64,000 nucleotides of DNA from JACVRW01 sp963739095 (GTDB lineage: Bacteria > Actinomycetota > Thermoleophilia > Solirubrobacterales > Thermoleophilaceae): NCBI GenBank assembly GCA_963739095.1, contig CAVTZF010000023.1, positions 127,404-191,403 of the forward strand, written 5' to 3'. Positions 1 through 8,836 of this stretch are shown here, piece after piece. The notes below the pieces were generated by a model, which was given only the letters and a program-made list of their open reading frames with translations, did no database searches and was not told the DNA's origin. Made by a program: the position numbers and the translations under genes. The number at the start of each line of letters is the position of its first letter. Position 1 is the stretch's first letter.

Positions 1-1
1 G

Positions 2-736
2 TGCGGGGTCGACGAGGTCTATCGGGTCGGCGGCGCGCAGGCGATCGCGGCGCTCGCGTACGGGACGGAAACGGTGGAGCCGGTCGAGGTCGTCGTCGGC
101 CCCGGCAACGCCTGGGTGACCGAGGCGAAGCGCCAGGTCTACGGGCAGGTCGGCATCGATGGCCTTGCCGGCCCGAGCGAGCTGGTGGTGCTCGCGTCGT
201 CCGGCGCGGACCCCGAGCTCGTGGCTCTCGACCTCTTGGCTCAGGCGGAGCACGGGGAGGACAGCCCGCTCTGGCTCATCTCGCCGGACGCGGCCCTGGT
301 CGACGCCGTCATCGAAGTGGTGGAGAGGCTCGCGCCCGAGCGGCCCAGCGTCGCCAACGCCGAGCTTCAGGCGATCACCGTCGCAACCCTCGCGGATGCG
401 CTCGACTTCGCCGAGGACATCGCGCCGGAGCACCTCGAGCTGGTCGGTGACGACGCCGAGGCGCTCGCCGGCGAGGTCCGGCGCGCGGGTTGCCTCTTCA
501 TCGGCGCCGGGGCCGCGACGGCCTTCGGCGACTACGTGGCCGGGTCCAATCACGTGCTGCCAACCGGTGGCGCCGCGCGCTTCCAGTCGGCGCTCTCGCC
601 GGCCACCTTCCGGCGCCGCATGGCTCGCGTATCCTTGCCCGGCCAGGCGCCCGCCCGTCTCGCGCCCGCCGGCGCAGCGCTGGCTCGCGCCGAGGGCTTT
701 CCCGTGCACGCCGAATCGATGGAGCGCCGCGCGTGA
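2..736 (+). CDS. hisD: Histidinol dehydrogenase HisD (5' partial)
   Basis: Catalyses the last two oxidations of histidine biosynthesis (L-histidinol to L-histidine, NAD+ and zinc dependent, cytosolic). The window begins inside the gene; an open frame from base 2 reads CGVDEVYRVGGAQAIAALAY and then VVVGPGNAWVTEAKRQVYG, both hallmark HisD blocks. Zinc and catalytic-site segments are visible as AEHGEDSP, PEHLEL and AGSNHVLPTGG. Only about the C-terminal 60% is present; the N-terminus lies upstream. The stop overlaps the hisB GTG start by 4 nt, so translation is probably coupled. First gene seen of the his operon; hisG, hisE and hisI are not in the window. Confidence 0.96.
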   Translation, partial: CGVDEVYRVGGAQAIAALAYGTETVEPVEVVVGPGNAWVTEAKRQVYGQVGIDGLAGPSELVVLASSGADPELVALDLLAQAEHGEDSPLWLISPDAALVDAVIEVVERLAPERPSVANAELQAITVATLADALDFAEDIAPEHLELVGDDAEALAGEVRRAGCLFIGAGAATAFGDYVAGSNHVLPTGGAARFQSALSPATFRRRMARVSLPGQAPARLAPAGAALARAEGFPVHAESMERRA

Positions 737-1320
737 GCAGAACCTCGCAGCTACGCCGGACCACCGGTGAAACGGACATTCAGCTCGACCTCGACCTCGA
801 TGGCTCGGGCGCCGGCACACGCAGCACCGGCGTCGGCTTCTTCGACCATCTGCTGGACGCACTCGCCCGCCACGCATTGGTCGACCTCGACGTGCAGGCT
901 CAGGGCGACCTCGAGACGGGTCCGCACCACACGGTCGAGGACACCGGCCTGCTGCTCGGCAGCGCGCTGGACGAGGCGCTCGGCGACCGTGCCGGCATCC
1001 GCCGCTTCGGCGACGCCGTGGTGCCGATGGACGAGGCACGCGCGAGCTGCGCGATCGACATCTCGGGCCGGCCCTTCTGCCTGTTCGAGGCCGACTTCCC
1101 GGCCGAGCGGGTCGCCGACTTCGACACCGACCTCGCCGAGGAGTTCGTCCGCTCCGTCGCCGTGACGGCCAAGCTGACCGTCCACCTGCGCGTCGAGGCG
1201 GGCCGGAACTCGCACCACATGGTGGAGGCGGCCTTCAAGGCCTTCGCGCGTGCACTGCGCGCCGCCGTCGAGCACGACCCGCGCGTCCAGGGCGTGCCGT
1301 CCACTAAGGGCGTCCTGTGA
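733..1320 (+). CDS. hisB: Imidazoleglycerol-phosphate dehydratase HisB
   Basis: Dehydrates imidazole glycerol phosphate to imidazole acetol phosphate, the sixth step of histidine biosynthesis. 195 residues, the normal size of the monofunctional enzyme without the phosphatase domain found in enterobacterial HisB. Metal-ligand motifs are visible: FFDHLLDALARH, GPHHTVEDTG, MDEARASC and the C-terminal GRNSHHMVEAAFKAFARAL. The open frame runs further upstream, but GTG at 733 was chosen because it overlaps the hisD stop (GTGA) and gives the conserved N-terminus. Its stop in turn overlaps the hisH start. Confidence 0.96.
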   Translation: MSRTSQLRRTTGETDIQLDLDLDGSGAGTRSTGVGFFDHLLDALARHALVDLDVQAQGDLETGPHHTVEDTGLLLGSALDEALGDRAGIRRFGDAVVPMDEARASCAIDISGRPFCLFEADFPAERVADFDTDLAEEFVRSVAVTAKLTVHLRVEAGRNSHHMVEAAFKAFARALRAAVEHDPRVQGVPSTKGVL

Positions 1321-1961
1321 GCCCTCCGAAGCTGGCCATCCTCGACTACGGCATGGGCAACCTGCGCTCGGTCTACAAGGCACTCGAGCATGTCGGTGCC
1401 GAGCCGGAGCTGACCAACGACCACGCGCGCGTGCGCGCCGCCGACGGCATCGTGCTGCCCGGCGTCGGCGCCATGCCAAAGGCCATGGAGCACGTGCGCA
1501 GGCTGCGGCTCGACGAGCTCCTGCGCGAGCGCGTGGACGCAGGCGTGCCGTTGATCGGTCTATGCATGGGCATGCAGCTTTTGTTCGAGTCGACCACCGA
1601 GCTCGGTGGCGCCGAGGGCATCGGGCTCCTGGAGGGCCCGGTCGAGGACCTGGACGCCCGGGGGCTGCGGGTGCCGCAGATCGGCTGGAACCCCGTGTCC
1701 TGGCGAAGGCGCAGCGTGCTGAACGAGGGACTGCCCGACCCGTGCGCCTTCTACCACGCGAACTCGTTCGCGCCGCGGCCGGCGCGGCCAGAGGACGTGC
1801 TCGGCACGGCGGAGTACGGAACGGAGTTCGTGAGCGTCGTCGCGCGCGAGGACTCGCCGGCACCGATCTTCGGCCTGCAGTCGCATCCGGAGAAGTCCGG
1901 GCCGCACGGGCTCGCGCTGCTCGGCAACTTCGTGCGCGCCTGCGCGCGGGTGGCCGCGTGA
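1317..1961 (+). CDS. hisH: Imidazole glycerol phosphate synthase glutaminase subunit HisH
   Basis: Class I glutamine amidotransferase that hydrolyses glutamine and channels ammonia to HisF. 214 residues. The N-terminus LAILDYGMGNLRSVYKALE is typical, the nucleophile elbow is GLCMGMQLLFE (catalytic Cys), and the His/Glu pair is in GLQSHPEKSG. GTG start overlaps the hisB stop by 4 nt; its own stop overlaps hisA. It works as a heterodimer with HisF, encoded two genes downstream. Confidence 0.96.
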   Translation: MSPPKLAILDYGMGNLRSVYKALEHVGAEPELTNDHARVRAADGIVLPGVGAMPKAMEHVRRLRLDELLRERVDAGVPLIGLCMGMQLLFESTTELGGAEGIGLLEGPVEDLDARGLRVPQIGWNPVSWRRRSVLNEGLPDPCAFYHANSFAPRPARPEDVLGTAEYGTEFVSVVAREDSPAPIFGLQSHPEKSGPHGLALLGNFVRACARVAA

Positions 1962-2689
1962 TTCTGCTGCCCGCGGTCGACATCCGCGACGGCAAGGCGG
2001 TCCGGCTGCGCCAGGGCGATTTCGACCAGGAGACGGTCTACGCCGAGGACCCGGTCGAGGCGGCCCGCTCGTTCGTCGAGGCGGGCGCGCGCTTCCTGCA
2101 CGTGGTCGATCTCGACGGCGCCCGCGAGGGCGAGCCGGTCAACCTCCACCACGTCGAGCGAATCACGCGCGAGCTCTCCGTGCCGGTCGAGCTCGGGGGC
2201 GGCCTGCGCTCGTTCGCGTCGATCCGGCGCGCGCTCGGGGCCGGCGCCGACCGCGTCGTGCTCGGCACGGCCGCCTTCACCGACCCGGATCTGCTCGACG
2301 AGGCGCTCGGCGCGTTCACGTCGCGCATCCTCGTCGGCGTCGACGTGCGCGGGGGCGCGGTGTCGGTGGCCGGCTGGACGCGCGAGATGGAGCTGCGCGG
2401 CGAGGACGCGATCCGGCGCATGCAGCAACGCGGCGCCACCCGCTTCGTCTACACGAACGTGGACCGCGACGGCATGCTCGAGGGGCCCGACCTGGAGGAG
2501 ATCAAGCGTGTCTCGCACGCGGTGCGGGGGCGCTTTCTCTACTCGGGCGGCATCGGCTCGCTCGACGACCTGCAGGCGCTCGCCGGCCTGCGTCTCCTCA
2601 ACCTCGCCGGCGTGATCTCGGGCAAGGCGCTCTACGAGGGCCGCTTCGGCGTGCGCGAGGGTCAGGCCGTGGTGGACGGCCGCGACTGA
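1958..2689 (+). CDS. hisA: ProFAR isomerase HisA (possibly PriA)
   Basis: (beta/alpha)8-barrel sugar isomerase converting ProFAR to PRFAR. 243 residues starting VILLPAVDIRDGKAVRLRQG, with ELGGGLRSF and a second phosphate-binding region YSGGIGSLDDL. In many Actinobacteria this protein is the bifunctional PriA, which also performs the TrpF reaction; the sequence alone does not settle whether that applies here. GTG at 1958 overlaps the hisH stop (GTGA). A much longer upstream open frame is a shadow of hisH. Confidence 0.94.
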   Translation: MILLPAVDIRDGKAVRLRQGDFDQETVYAEDPVEAARSFVEAGARFLHVVDLDGAREGEPVNLHHVERITRELSVPVELGGGLRSFASIRRALGAGADRVVLGTAAFTDPDLLDEALGAFTSRILVGVDVRGGAVSVAGWTREMELRGEDAIRRMQQRGATRFVYTNVDRDGMLEGPDLEEIKRVSHAVRGRFLYSGGIGSLDDLQALAGLRLLNLAGVISGKALYEGRFGVREGQAVVDGRD

Positions 2690-3441
2690 TGCTGCTGCGC
2701 AGGGTGATCCCGTGCCTCGACGTCGACAAGGGGCGCGTCGTGAAGGGGGTCGAGTTCCTGAACCTGCGCGACGCCGGTGACCCCGTCGAGCTCGCCGTCC
2801 GCTACCAGGACGAGGGCGCCGACGAGATCGTCTTCCTGGACATCACCGCGTCGCACGAGAAGCGCGACACGGTTGCGGCGCTCGCGCGGCGCTGCGCGGA
2901 CGACCTCTTCATCCCGTTCACGATCGGCGGCGGCGTGCGATCCGCGGACGACGCCCAGGCCGTCCTCGATGCCGGCGCCGAGAAGGTGTCGGTCAACTCA
3001 GCGGCCGTCGCCCGCCCGGAGCTGATCGGCGAGCTCGCGGAGATCTTCGGGGCGCAGTGCGTTGTGCTGGCCATCGATGCGCGCAAGGAGGGCAACAACT
3101 ACGGCGTCTATGTCAACGGAGGCCGCACTCCCGTGGGCCGCGACGCCGTCGAGTGGGCACGCGAGGGCGTCGAGCGCGGGGCCGGGGAGATCCTGCTCAC
3201 GAGCATGGACCGCGACGGCACCGAGGACGGCTACGAGCTCGAGCTGACGCGGGCGGTGGCGGACGCTGTCGACGTCCCTGTGATCGCCTCGGGCGGCGCC
3301 GGTCGGCTCGATCATCTCGTCGAGGCGGTTGAGGCGGGTGCGGACGCGGTGCTGTGCGCCTCGATCTTCCACTACGGACAGCACACCGTTGGAGAGGCCA
3401 AGGCGCGCATGCGAGAGGCTGGTATACCCGTCCGTCTGTGA
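2689..3441 (+). CDS. hisF: Imidazole glycerol phosphate synthase cyclase subunit HisF
   Basis: Uses ammonia from HisH and PRFAR to make imidazole glycerol phosphate and AICAR. 250 residues, (beta/alpha)8 barrel. Begins MLLRRVIPCLDVDKGRVVKG with the catalytic Asp in CLDVD; the second catalytic Asp lies in LTSMDRDGTEDGYEL. Phosphate-binding blocks are TIGGGVRS and ASGGAGRLDH. ATG overlaps the hisA stop by one base; the stop overlaps the next gene's GTG, so the chain of coupled genes continues past the his cluster. Confidence 0.96.
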   Translation: MLLRRVIPCLDVDKGRVVKGVEFLNLRDAGDPVELAVRYQDEGADEIVFLDITASHEKRDTVAALARRCADDLFIPFTIGGGVRSADDAQAVLDAGAEKVSVNSAAVARPELIGELAEIFGAQCVVLAIDARKEGNNYGVYVNGGRTPVGRDAVEWAREGVERGAGEILLTSMDRDGTEDGYELELTRAVADAVDVPVIASGGAGRLDHLVEAVEAGADAVLCASIFHYGQHTVGEAKARMREAGIPVRL

Positions 3442-4676
3442 GGTCACGAGACAGCGAACTGCGCGAGCGCTTACGCAGCGTGCCCGGAATGGAGCGGCTG
3501 CTGCCGGCGCTCGAGGGGCTCGCGCCCTCCTACCTGGTGGGCGGGGCCGTGCGCGACCTGCTGCGCGGCGCCGACGCCGTGGATCTCGACGTTGCCGTCG
3601 AGGGCGACGCGCGCTCGGTCGCCCGTGCGCTCGCCGAGCGGCTCGGCGGCGTGGCCCGCGAGCACGAACGCTTCGGCACGGCGACCGTGCGCACGGACGA
3701 CCTGAGCGTCGACCTCGCTACGACGCGGCGCGAGACCTATCCCGAGCCCGGAGTGCTGCCGGTGGTCGAGGAGGCCCGGCTCGACGAGGATCTCGCGCGC
3801 CGCGACTTCACGATCAACGCGATGGCGGTCGGGCTCTCGGGAGACGACCTCGGTCACCTCTACGACTCGCGCGGCGGGCTGGCGGACCTGGAGCAGGGGT
3901 TGGTGCGGGTGCTGCATAGGCGCAGCTTCAGGGACGACCCGACACGGCTGCTGCGCGCGCTCCGCTACGAGGCGCGGCTCGGCTTCCGGATGGACCCCGA
4001 CACGGAGCTGCTGGCCCGCGACGCGGCGACCGAGGGCGGCCTGCGGACCGTCTCCGGCGCACGCGTGCGGGACGAGCTGCTGGACCTGCTGGCCGAGCCG
4101 GAGCTCCCGAGCGGAATCGCCCGCATGCGTGAGCTCGGCATCGACCGGGCGATGCACACGGCGATGGAGGCGGACCCCGAGCTGGTGGCCTCGGCGGCGC
4201 TCGGAGCCGTCGCGCTCGGCGCGGACCGCGCGCTCGTGGCACTCGCGGCGCTCTGCGCCCCGGCGGCGGAGCGGCTCGACCTGTGGCTCGGCGACCTCCA
4301 CCTGCAGGCCTGGGACCGCGACGCGGTGTCGCGGGCGGCTCGCGTCGCGCCGCGGCTGGCCGAAGAGCTCCGATGGCGCGAGCACACGCCCTCCGAGCTG
4401 CGCGCCCTGCTCGGGCGCGAGACGCTCGTGGCGCTCGCCCTGGCGCTTGCCATGGGTGCCCCGTCCGAACCGATCCTGCGCTGGGTCACCGAGCTGCGGG
4501 GCGTCCGGCTCGAGATCAGCGGCGCGGACCTGCTCGCCGAGGGCGTGCCCGAGGGCCCGACCCTTGGCCAAGCGCTCGAAGAGACGCTGTCGCGCAAGCT
4601 CGACGGCCTCGTACGCGGGCGTGACCAGGAGCTCGAGACGGCGCTGCTGCTGGCCAAGGGAGCGGGCGATGGCTGA
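3438..4676 (+). CDS. CCA tRNA nucleotidyltransferase / poly(A) polymerase family protein
   Basis: Class II nucleotidyltransferase predicted to add or repair the tRNA 3' CCA end. 412 residues. Head domain: YLVGGAVRDLLRG (nucleotide-binding GG motif), VDLDVAV (metal-binding DxD), RRDFTINAMAV, and the RNA-binding/neck motif RDDPTRLLRALRYEARLGF. The C-terminal end GADLLAEGVPEGPTLGQAL resembles the tail of bacterial CCA-adding enzymes; no HD motif is obvious between them. GTG start overlaps the hisF stop. CCA-adding versus poly(A)-adding specificity cannot be decided from sequence by eye. Confidence 0.85.
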   Translation: MRSRDSELRERLRSVPGMERLLPALEGLAPSYLVGGAVRDLLRGADAVDLDVAVEGDARSVARALAERLGGVAREHERFGTATVRTDDLSVDLATTRRETYPEPGVLPVVEEARLDEDLARRDFTINAMAVGLSGDDLGHLYDSRGGLADLEQGLVRVLHRRSFRDDPTRLLRALRYEARLGFRMDPDTELLARDAATEGGLRTVSGARVRDELLDLLAEPELPSGIARMRELGIDRAMHTAMEADPELVASAALGAVALGADRALVALAALCAPAAERLDLWLGDLHLQAWDRDAVSRAARVAPRLAEELRWREHTPSELRALLGRETLVALALALAMGAPSEPILRWVTELRGVRLEISGADLLAEGVPEGPTLGQALEETLSRKLDGLVRGRDQELETALLLAKGAGDG

Positions 4677-5397
4677 GCGCGGCTGGACGGTCGACCTACC
4701 AGGCGCCCACGTCCTCTTCTCGTGCCGCAACGGCGGTGTCAGCCACGGCCCCTATCGGTCGCTCAACCTCGGCGCGCTGACCGACGACGACCTGGCCGCC
4801 GTCGCCGAGAACCGCCGGCTCGTAGCGGAGGCTGCACACGTGCCGGCCGAGCGCGTGGCGATGGGCTGGCAGGTGCACGGTGCCGATCTACGCGAGTGGA
4901 CGGAGCCGCCGGCCGACGGCGCCTACGCGGATCCGGGCGGCAAGAAGCTGCCGCGCGTCGACGGGCACATGACCACCAGGCCCGGGCTCGGGCTGCTCGT
5001 CCTGGTCGCCGACTGCTACCCGGTTGCGCTCTCCGACGGCGCACGCGTCGCCATGCTGCACTGCGGCTGGCGGCCGCTGGCGGCCGGCATCCTCGAGAAG
5101 GCGATCGCGACCTTCGACGGCGTCCCGGCAGCCGCCGTCGGGCCCGGGATCGGCGGCTGCTGCTACGAGGTCGGACACGAGGTGCTCGCCGAGTTCGAGG
5201 ACCTGGACCACGTCGCGGACGGGCGCATGCTGGACCTGCGCGCGGTCATCTCGCAGCGTCTCGAGCGCGCCGGCGTGTCGGAGGTGCATCACCTCGACCT
5301 GTGCACGTCGTGCCACCCCGACCTGTTCTTTTCGCACAGGCGCGACCACGGTGTCACGGGCCGCCAGGCCGGGCTGGCGGTGCTCCATGCGGGCTGA
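4669..5397 (+). CDS. pgeF: PgeF/YfiH-type multicopper-oxidase-like (LACC1 family) protein
   Basis: Family formerly called polyphenol oxidase (DUF152/YfiH), now linked to purine nucleoside cleavage and, in E. coli, peptidoglycan precursor editing. 242 residues. Zinc-ligand blocks are MGWQVHGADLRE, VADCYPVALSD, MLHCGWRPLAAGI, GPGIGGCCYEVG and DLCTSCHPDLFFSHRRD. ATG at 4669 overlaps the upstream stop by 8 nt. It is followed by yggS, as in many Gram-positive division clusters where pgeF-yggS-sepF-yggT lie downstream of ftsZ. Confidence 0.9.
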   Translation: MAERGWTVDLPGAHVLFSCRNGGVSHGPYRSLNLGALTDDDLAAVAENRRLVAEAAHVPAERVAMGWQVHGADLREWTEPPADGAYADPGGKKLPRVDGHMTTRPGLGLLVLVADCYPVALSDGARVAMLHCGWRPLAAGILEKAIATFDGVPAAAVGPGIGGCCYEVGHEVLAEFEDLDHVADGRMLDLRAVISQRLERAGVSEVHHLDLCTSCHPDLFFSHRRDHGVTGRQAGLAVLHAG

Positions 5398-5998
5398 GGC
5401 GATCCGCTCGAACCTCGAGCGGATCCGGGGTGAGATCGGTCCGGAGATCGAGATCCTCGCCGCGACCAAGTACGTGGCCGACTCGGACCTGCCCGCGCTC
5501 GCCGAGGCGGGCATCGAGCTCGTCGGCGAGAACCGCGCCCAGGACATGCTGCGCAAGCAGGAACAGCACGGCGAGCTCTTCACCTGGGACTTCATCGGCG
5601 CGATCCAGAGCCGCAAGCTGAAGGACATCGCGCCGAACGTGCGTCTGATCCACTCGATCGCCTCGGAGTCGGCGCTGCGCCGGCTCGAGCAGCACCCCGC
5701 CCGCGAGGTGCTGATCCAGGTGAACGTCGCGGGCGAGGAGTCGAAGGAGGGCATCGACCCGAGCGAGCTCGGGCACTACGTCGAGAGCTGCCCCTGTCCG
5801 GTCACGGGCCTGATGACGATGCCGCCCTTCGTCGAGCAGGCGGAGGACAACCGGCGCCACTTCGCGCGCCTGGCCGAGCTCGCCGCACAGCACGGGCTCG
5901 AGCGCCTGTCGATGGGCACCTCGCAGGACTACGCCGTCGCGGCGCAGGAGGGCGCGACGATCGTCCGGCTCGGCTCGGTGCTCTACGAAGGCGCGTGA
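5387..5998 (+). CDS. YggS/PLPBP family PLP homeostasis protein
   Basis: Pyridoxal-phosphate-binding protein thought to buffer PLP and amino-acid pools rather than catalyse a reaction. 203 residues, a little shorter than typical (about 225). The PLP lysine lies in ILAATKYVAD; other family blocks are ENRAQDML, WDFIGAIQSRKLKDIAP, VNVAGEESKEG and the C-terminal LSMGTSQDYAVAAQEGATIVRLGS. ATG at 5387 overlaps the pgeF end by 11 nt. Last gene of the overlapped chain that began with hisD. Confidence 0.92.
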   Translation: MRAEAIRSNLERIRGEIGPEIEILAATKYVADSDLPALAEAGIELVGENRAQDMLRKQEQHGELFTWDFIGAIQSRKLKDIAPNVRLIHSIASESALRRLEQHPAREVLIQVNVAGEESKEGIDPSELGHYVESCPCPVTGLMTMPPFVEQAEDNRRHFARLAELAAQHGLERLSMGTSQDYAVAAQEGATIVRLGSVLYEGA

Positions 5999-6023
5999 TG
6001 AGCGCTTGATGAGCCGCGCGGCG

Positions 6024-6029
6024 TAGCTT
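6024..6029 (+). promoter_or_regulatory. Putative -10 box TAGCTT, leaderless start
   Basis: TAGCTT ends 6 nt before the ATG at 6036, with no Shine-Dalgarno between. Fits the actinobacterial TANNNT -10 motif and a transcript starting at or next to the start codon. Confidence 0.5.
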
Positions 6030-6035
6030 CGCGCC

Positions 6036-6839
6036 ATGCGATGGCTCAGCGCGATCCTCGTCCTCGTCCCACTGGCCGTGCTGGGGGCGACCGCAGCTGC
6101 ACAGCCGCAGATCGACGATCTGCCGCCGTTACCGCCGGCGCCGAGAGGGGCCGAGAAGGCCGTCTTCGACGTCATCGTCGAGGGTCAGGGTGAGGCGTAC
6201 CGCCGCGTCGACGGAGACGGCACGAACGGCGTGTGCCAGGTCAGCTCCCAGACGGCCAGCAGCGAGATCTATGAGTACGGACGTGGTAGGGGGCTGCGCG
6301 TGGTGTTCACCCGCCTGGGTCGCGGGGCGGTTCTCATCCAGAGGGCGGGTCGGCGCTCGCCGCTCGTGACCTTCAACGTGAGGGGCTCCGTCACCGGCAG
6401 GGCCGAAGGAGAGGCATCCCGGTCCGGACCGGTGCCCTGCGCGCCGACCACGGAGAAGGTGGGGGACGAGGCGGGCTGCGGGCGGAAAGCGCGTGCCGTC
6501 GACTATGGCCTCGCTTACGCACGTGGCAAGCTGACGCTCGCCATAAGTGCCGATGTGGTGCCGCCCCTGCCGAGTCCAAAGCTGTGCGGCGCGAACGGCG
6601 TGGAGACCATGTCCCAGCCGCCCGTCTACGGCTGGTTCGGTCCGCCGGAGCTGAAGCCCGGAGCGCTGCCGAAGCGCCGCATCTTTGGATCGAGTCGCGC
6701 CTTCAGGGTCACGCTCAGGTCCGGGGAGATACAGAAGCAGTTCGACTCGCCGAATCCCACGTTCGACGGGCGGGCGCTCGAGAACGCCGAGCACCGCGCG
6801 GTCGTCCGCTTCGTCCGGGTTCAGGGCGACGGCGGGTAG
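6036..6839 (+). CDS. Secreted protein of unknown function
   Basis: 267 residues with a clear signal peptide: MRWLSAILVLVPLAVLGATAAAQP (basic n-region, hydrophobic core, likely cleavage after AAA or AAAQ). The mature part has a proline-rich start (DDLPPLPPAPRG) and several Cys residues that could form disulfides. No family was recognised. It is read alone behind a TANNNT -10 box, and its 3' end overlaps the convergent hydrolase by 19 bp. Exported location is supported; function is unknown. Confidence 0.75.
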   Translation: MRWLSAILVLVPLAVLGATAAAQPQIDDLPPLPPAPRGAEKAVFDVIVEGQGEAYRRVDGDGTNGVCQVSSQTASSEIYEYGRGRGLRVVFTRLGRGAVLIQRAGRRSPLVTFNVRGSVTGRAEGEASRSGPVPCAPTTEKVGDEAGCGRKARAVDYGLAYARGKLTLAISADVVPPLPSPKLCGANGVETMSQPPVYGWFGPPELKPGALPKRRIFGSSRAFRVTLRSGEIQKQFDSPNPTFDGRALENAEHRAVVRFVRVQGDGG

Positions 6840-7657
6840 CCGTTTCGCTCCAGGAAGTCGGCGATCACTCCCGACAGGCGGGCGCCCTGCCAGGCGAGCG
6901 GGGAGCTGCCCTTGTCCTCGACGACGAGCTCGGCGTGCGGAAGGTGGCGCGCGTACTCCTCGGCGACCCCGAGCGGGTGCAGCTGGTCGGCCTCGTCGCG
7001 TGAGCCGACTATCAGGACGGGCACCTGAAGGTGCTCCAGCGGCTCCAGGCCCTTCCAGGCGATCGAGCTCGGCACCTGGCGCAGCGCCTGAGCCACGGCC
7101 TCTGGGTGCTCGTGGCGCTCCATGCGCTGGCGCGTTGCCTCACGGGCGATCTCACGCCACTTCTCCGGCAGTCCTTCGGGCTGCGCCACTTCCACGAAGG
7201 CGTCCACGCCGCCGTTCTCGAGACCGGCCGCCATCCGCTCCCAGGAGTCGCCGTCGACGTCGCCCGTGCGCGCGTAACCGGTGTACGCCGGCGTGATCTG
7301 GACAAGGGCAGGCACGCGCTCCGGATGCTCGAGCGCGAAGGCCATCGTGGTCGCGGCACCCATCGAGCTGCCGACGAGGGCGGCCCGCTCGAGCCCGAGA
7401 TGGCCGAGCACGGCCTCGAGGTCCTCGACCAGCTCCGCGTACTCGTAGCTCGGGCCGGGGGAGGAGGCGCCGTGGCCGCGGGCGTCGTAGGCGATCAGGC
7501 GGTAGCCGCGCTTCAGCAGCGCCCTTGAGCCCTGCACGACGTTGCGGCGGGTGGCCGACAGGCCGTGCGCGAGCACGATCGGCGGCCCTCCCCCGGAGCT
7601 CTCGCCCTCGAGCACCAGGCCGGAGCCCCTGTCCACGGTGAACGGTACGACCTCCAC
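6821..7657 (-). CDS. Alpha/beta hydrolase
   Basis: 278 residues with a complete alpha/beta-hydrolase plan: oxyanion motif VLAHGLSATRRN, DARGHGASSP, nucleophile elbow VGSSMGAATTMA (Ser in GSSMG), late acid in IVGSRDEADQLHP and a probable catalytic His in LPHAELVVE. Substrate unknown; an esterase, lipase or thioesterase is possible. Starts on GTG at 7657, divergent from sepF. Its 3' end overlaps the convergent secreted-protein gene. Confidence 0.85.
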   Translation of the reverse strand: MEVVPFTVDRGSGLVLEGESSGGGPPIVLAHGLSATRRNVVQGSRALLKRGYRLIAYDARGHGASSPGPSYEYAELVEDLEAVLGHLGLERAALVGSSMGAATTMAFALEHPERVPALVQITPAYTGYARTGDVDGDSWERMAAGLENGGVDAFVEVAQPEGLPEKWREIAREATRQRMERHEHPEAVAQALRQVPSSIAWKGLEPLEHLQVPVLIVGSRDEADQLHPLGVAEEYARHLPHAELVVEDKGSSPLAWQGARLSGVIADFLERNGYPPSP

Positions 7658-7710
7658 GCCCTTACACTCTTACAAGGACTTTCCCGATTACGGGCGAAAC
7701 CACGGGGAGC

Positions 7711-8259
7711 ATGGCGCTTCGCGACACATGGCATCGAACGCTGGTCTATTTCGGCCTCGCGGAGGAGGAGGACCCGCGCTACGAGTCGCTGCCGCCCGAG
7801 CCTGAGCCCGAAGCGGAGCTCGAGGACCGTTACCGCGACCGGCCGAACGTGCGCAGGCTTCAGCGCCGGCGGCGGGACGAGTTCGACGACATCTTCGCCG
7901 ACGAGCCGCGCAGCGGCGGCCGCGAGACGCGCGTGCTGCGTCCGGTCGGCGGCAATGGGCGCTCAGGTGGCGGAGCCGGAGACATCCAGGTCCACCTGGT
8001 GATCCCCAAGAGCTTCAACGACGCCCAGCAGATCGCCGACCAGTTCAAGGACGCGATCCCGGTGATCCTGAATCTGCAGTCGACGGACACGGACCTCTCG
8101 AAGCGGCTGATCGACTTCGCCTCCGGCCTGACCTACGCGCTCGACGGCGGCATGCAGCGGATCGCCGACAAGGTGTTCCTGCTGACCCCGCGCAACGTCG
8201 AGGTGTCGGCCGAGGAGCGCGCGCGGCTGATCGAGAAGGGCTTCTTCAACCAATCTTGA
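7711..8259 (+). CDS. sepF: Cell division protein SepF
   Basis: Cytosolic protein that bundles FtsZ filaments and tethers the Z-ring to the membrane through an N-terminal amphipathic helix. 182 residues: N-terminal MALRDTWHRTLVYFGLAEEE (membrane-binding helix), an acidic/proline and Arg-rich linker, and a conserved C-terminal core with VHLVIPKSFNDAQQIADQFK, LSKRLIDFASGLTYALDGG and KVFLLTPRNVEVS. ATG follows GGGGAG. Neighbours pgeF, yggS, yggT and lspA are the usual division/envelope context, although ftsZ is outside the window. Confidence 0.95.
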   Translation: MALRDTWHRTLVYFGLAEEEDPRYESLPPEPEPEAELEDRYRDRPNVRRLQRRRRDEFDDIFADEPRSGGRETRVLRPVGGNGRSGGGAGDIQVHLVIPKSFNDAQQIADQFKDAIPVILNLQSTDTDLSKRLIDFASGLTYALDGGMQRIADKVFLLTPRNVEVSAEERARLIEKGFFNQS

Positions 8260-8813
8260 GCCGCCGGCTCTCAGCGGTCGCCCTGGGTGCGCTGGCGCTC
8301 TGCGGCGTTGCGGCTCAGGGCGCGCTGGCCGAGCCGTTCCAGCTCGAGGCGGTCGGCAGCAAACGTTCGCTCGGCAAGGTCACCGCGATCGGTGACTTCC
8401 ATCCGCAGCGCGATCCAACCCTCCAGGCCGCCAACAGCGTGTTCGGCGCGCCCACCAAGATCGTGCGGACGAGCGACGTCTCCTGCCGTGTTCTCTACGG
8501 CGCCATCGGGTTGCGCTTCTCGTTCGTCAACCTCGGTGGGGGCGGAGGTTGCACCCCCGACCTCACCAAGAGCCAGGTGGCGCGCGCATTCGACCCGCGC
8601 TGGCACACCGGCAAGGGCCTCCAGATCGGCGACCGGCAGCGCAAGCTGCGCCGCCTCTACCCCGGCGCCACGCGTCACGGCCGCTCCTGGTGGCTCGTCA
8701 GGGGCCGCAACATCTTCGGGGTGGGTCAGCGCCCGTACGCTGTGCTGCGGGCGACGATGAAGGGTCGTCGTGTGAACTCGTTTGCCTTGCAGATCGGCGC
8801 TGCGGGCGAATGA
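8256..8813 (+). CDS. Small secreted protein of unknown function
   Basis: 185 residues read from TTG at 8256, which overlaps the sepF stop. Begins MSRRLSAVALGALALCGVAA and continues QGALAEPF, a signal peptide with probable AXA-type cleavage after ALA. The mature part contains SVFGAPTKIVR, two or more Cys residues and a basic GDRQRKLRRLYPGA segment. No family was recognised. Coupling to sepF suggests co-expression, but a role in division is only a guess. Confidence 0.7.
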   Translation: MSRRLSAVALGALALCGVAAQGALAEPFQLEAVGSKRSLGKVTAIGDFHPQRDPTLQAANSVFGAPTKIVRTSDVSCRVLYGAIGLRFSFVNLGGGGGCTPDLTKSQVARAFDPRWHTGKGLQIGDRQRKLRRLYPGATRHGRSWWLVRGRNIFGVGQRPYAVLRATMKGRRVNSFALQIGAAGE

Positions 8814-8821
8814 GCCCCAGG

Positions 8822-8827
8822 TAGGCT
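8822..8827 (+). promoter_or_regulatory. Putative -10 box TAGGCT upstream of proC
   Basis: TAGGCT ends 9 nt before the proC ATG at 8837; no good Shine-Dalgarno lies between them. Same architecture as other starts in the window. Confidence 0.5.
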
Positions 8828-8836
8828 TCCCCGCCG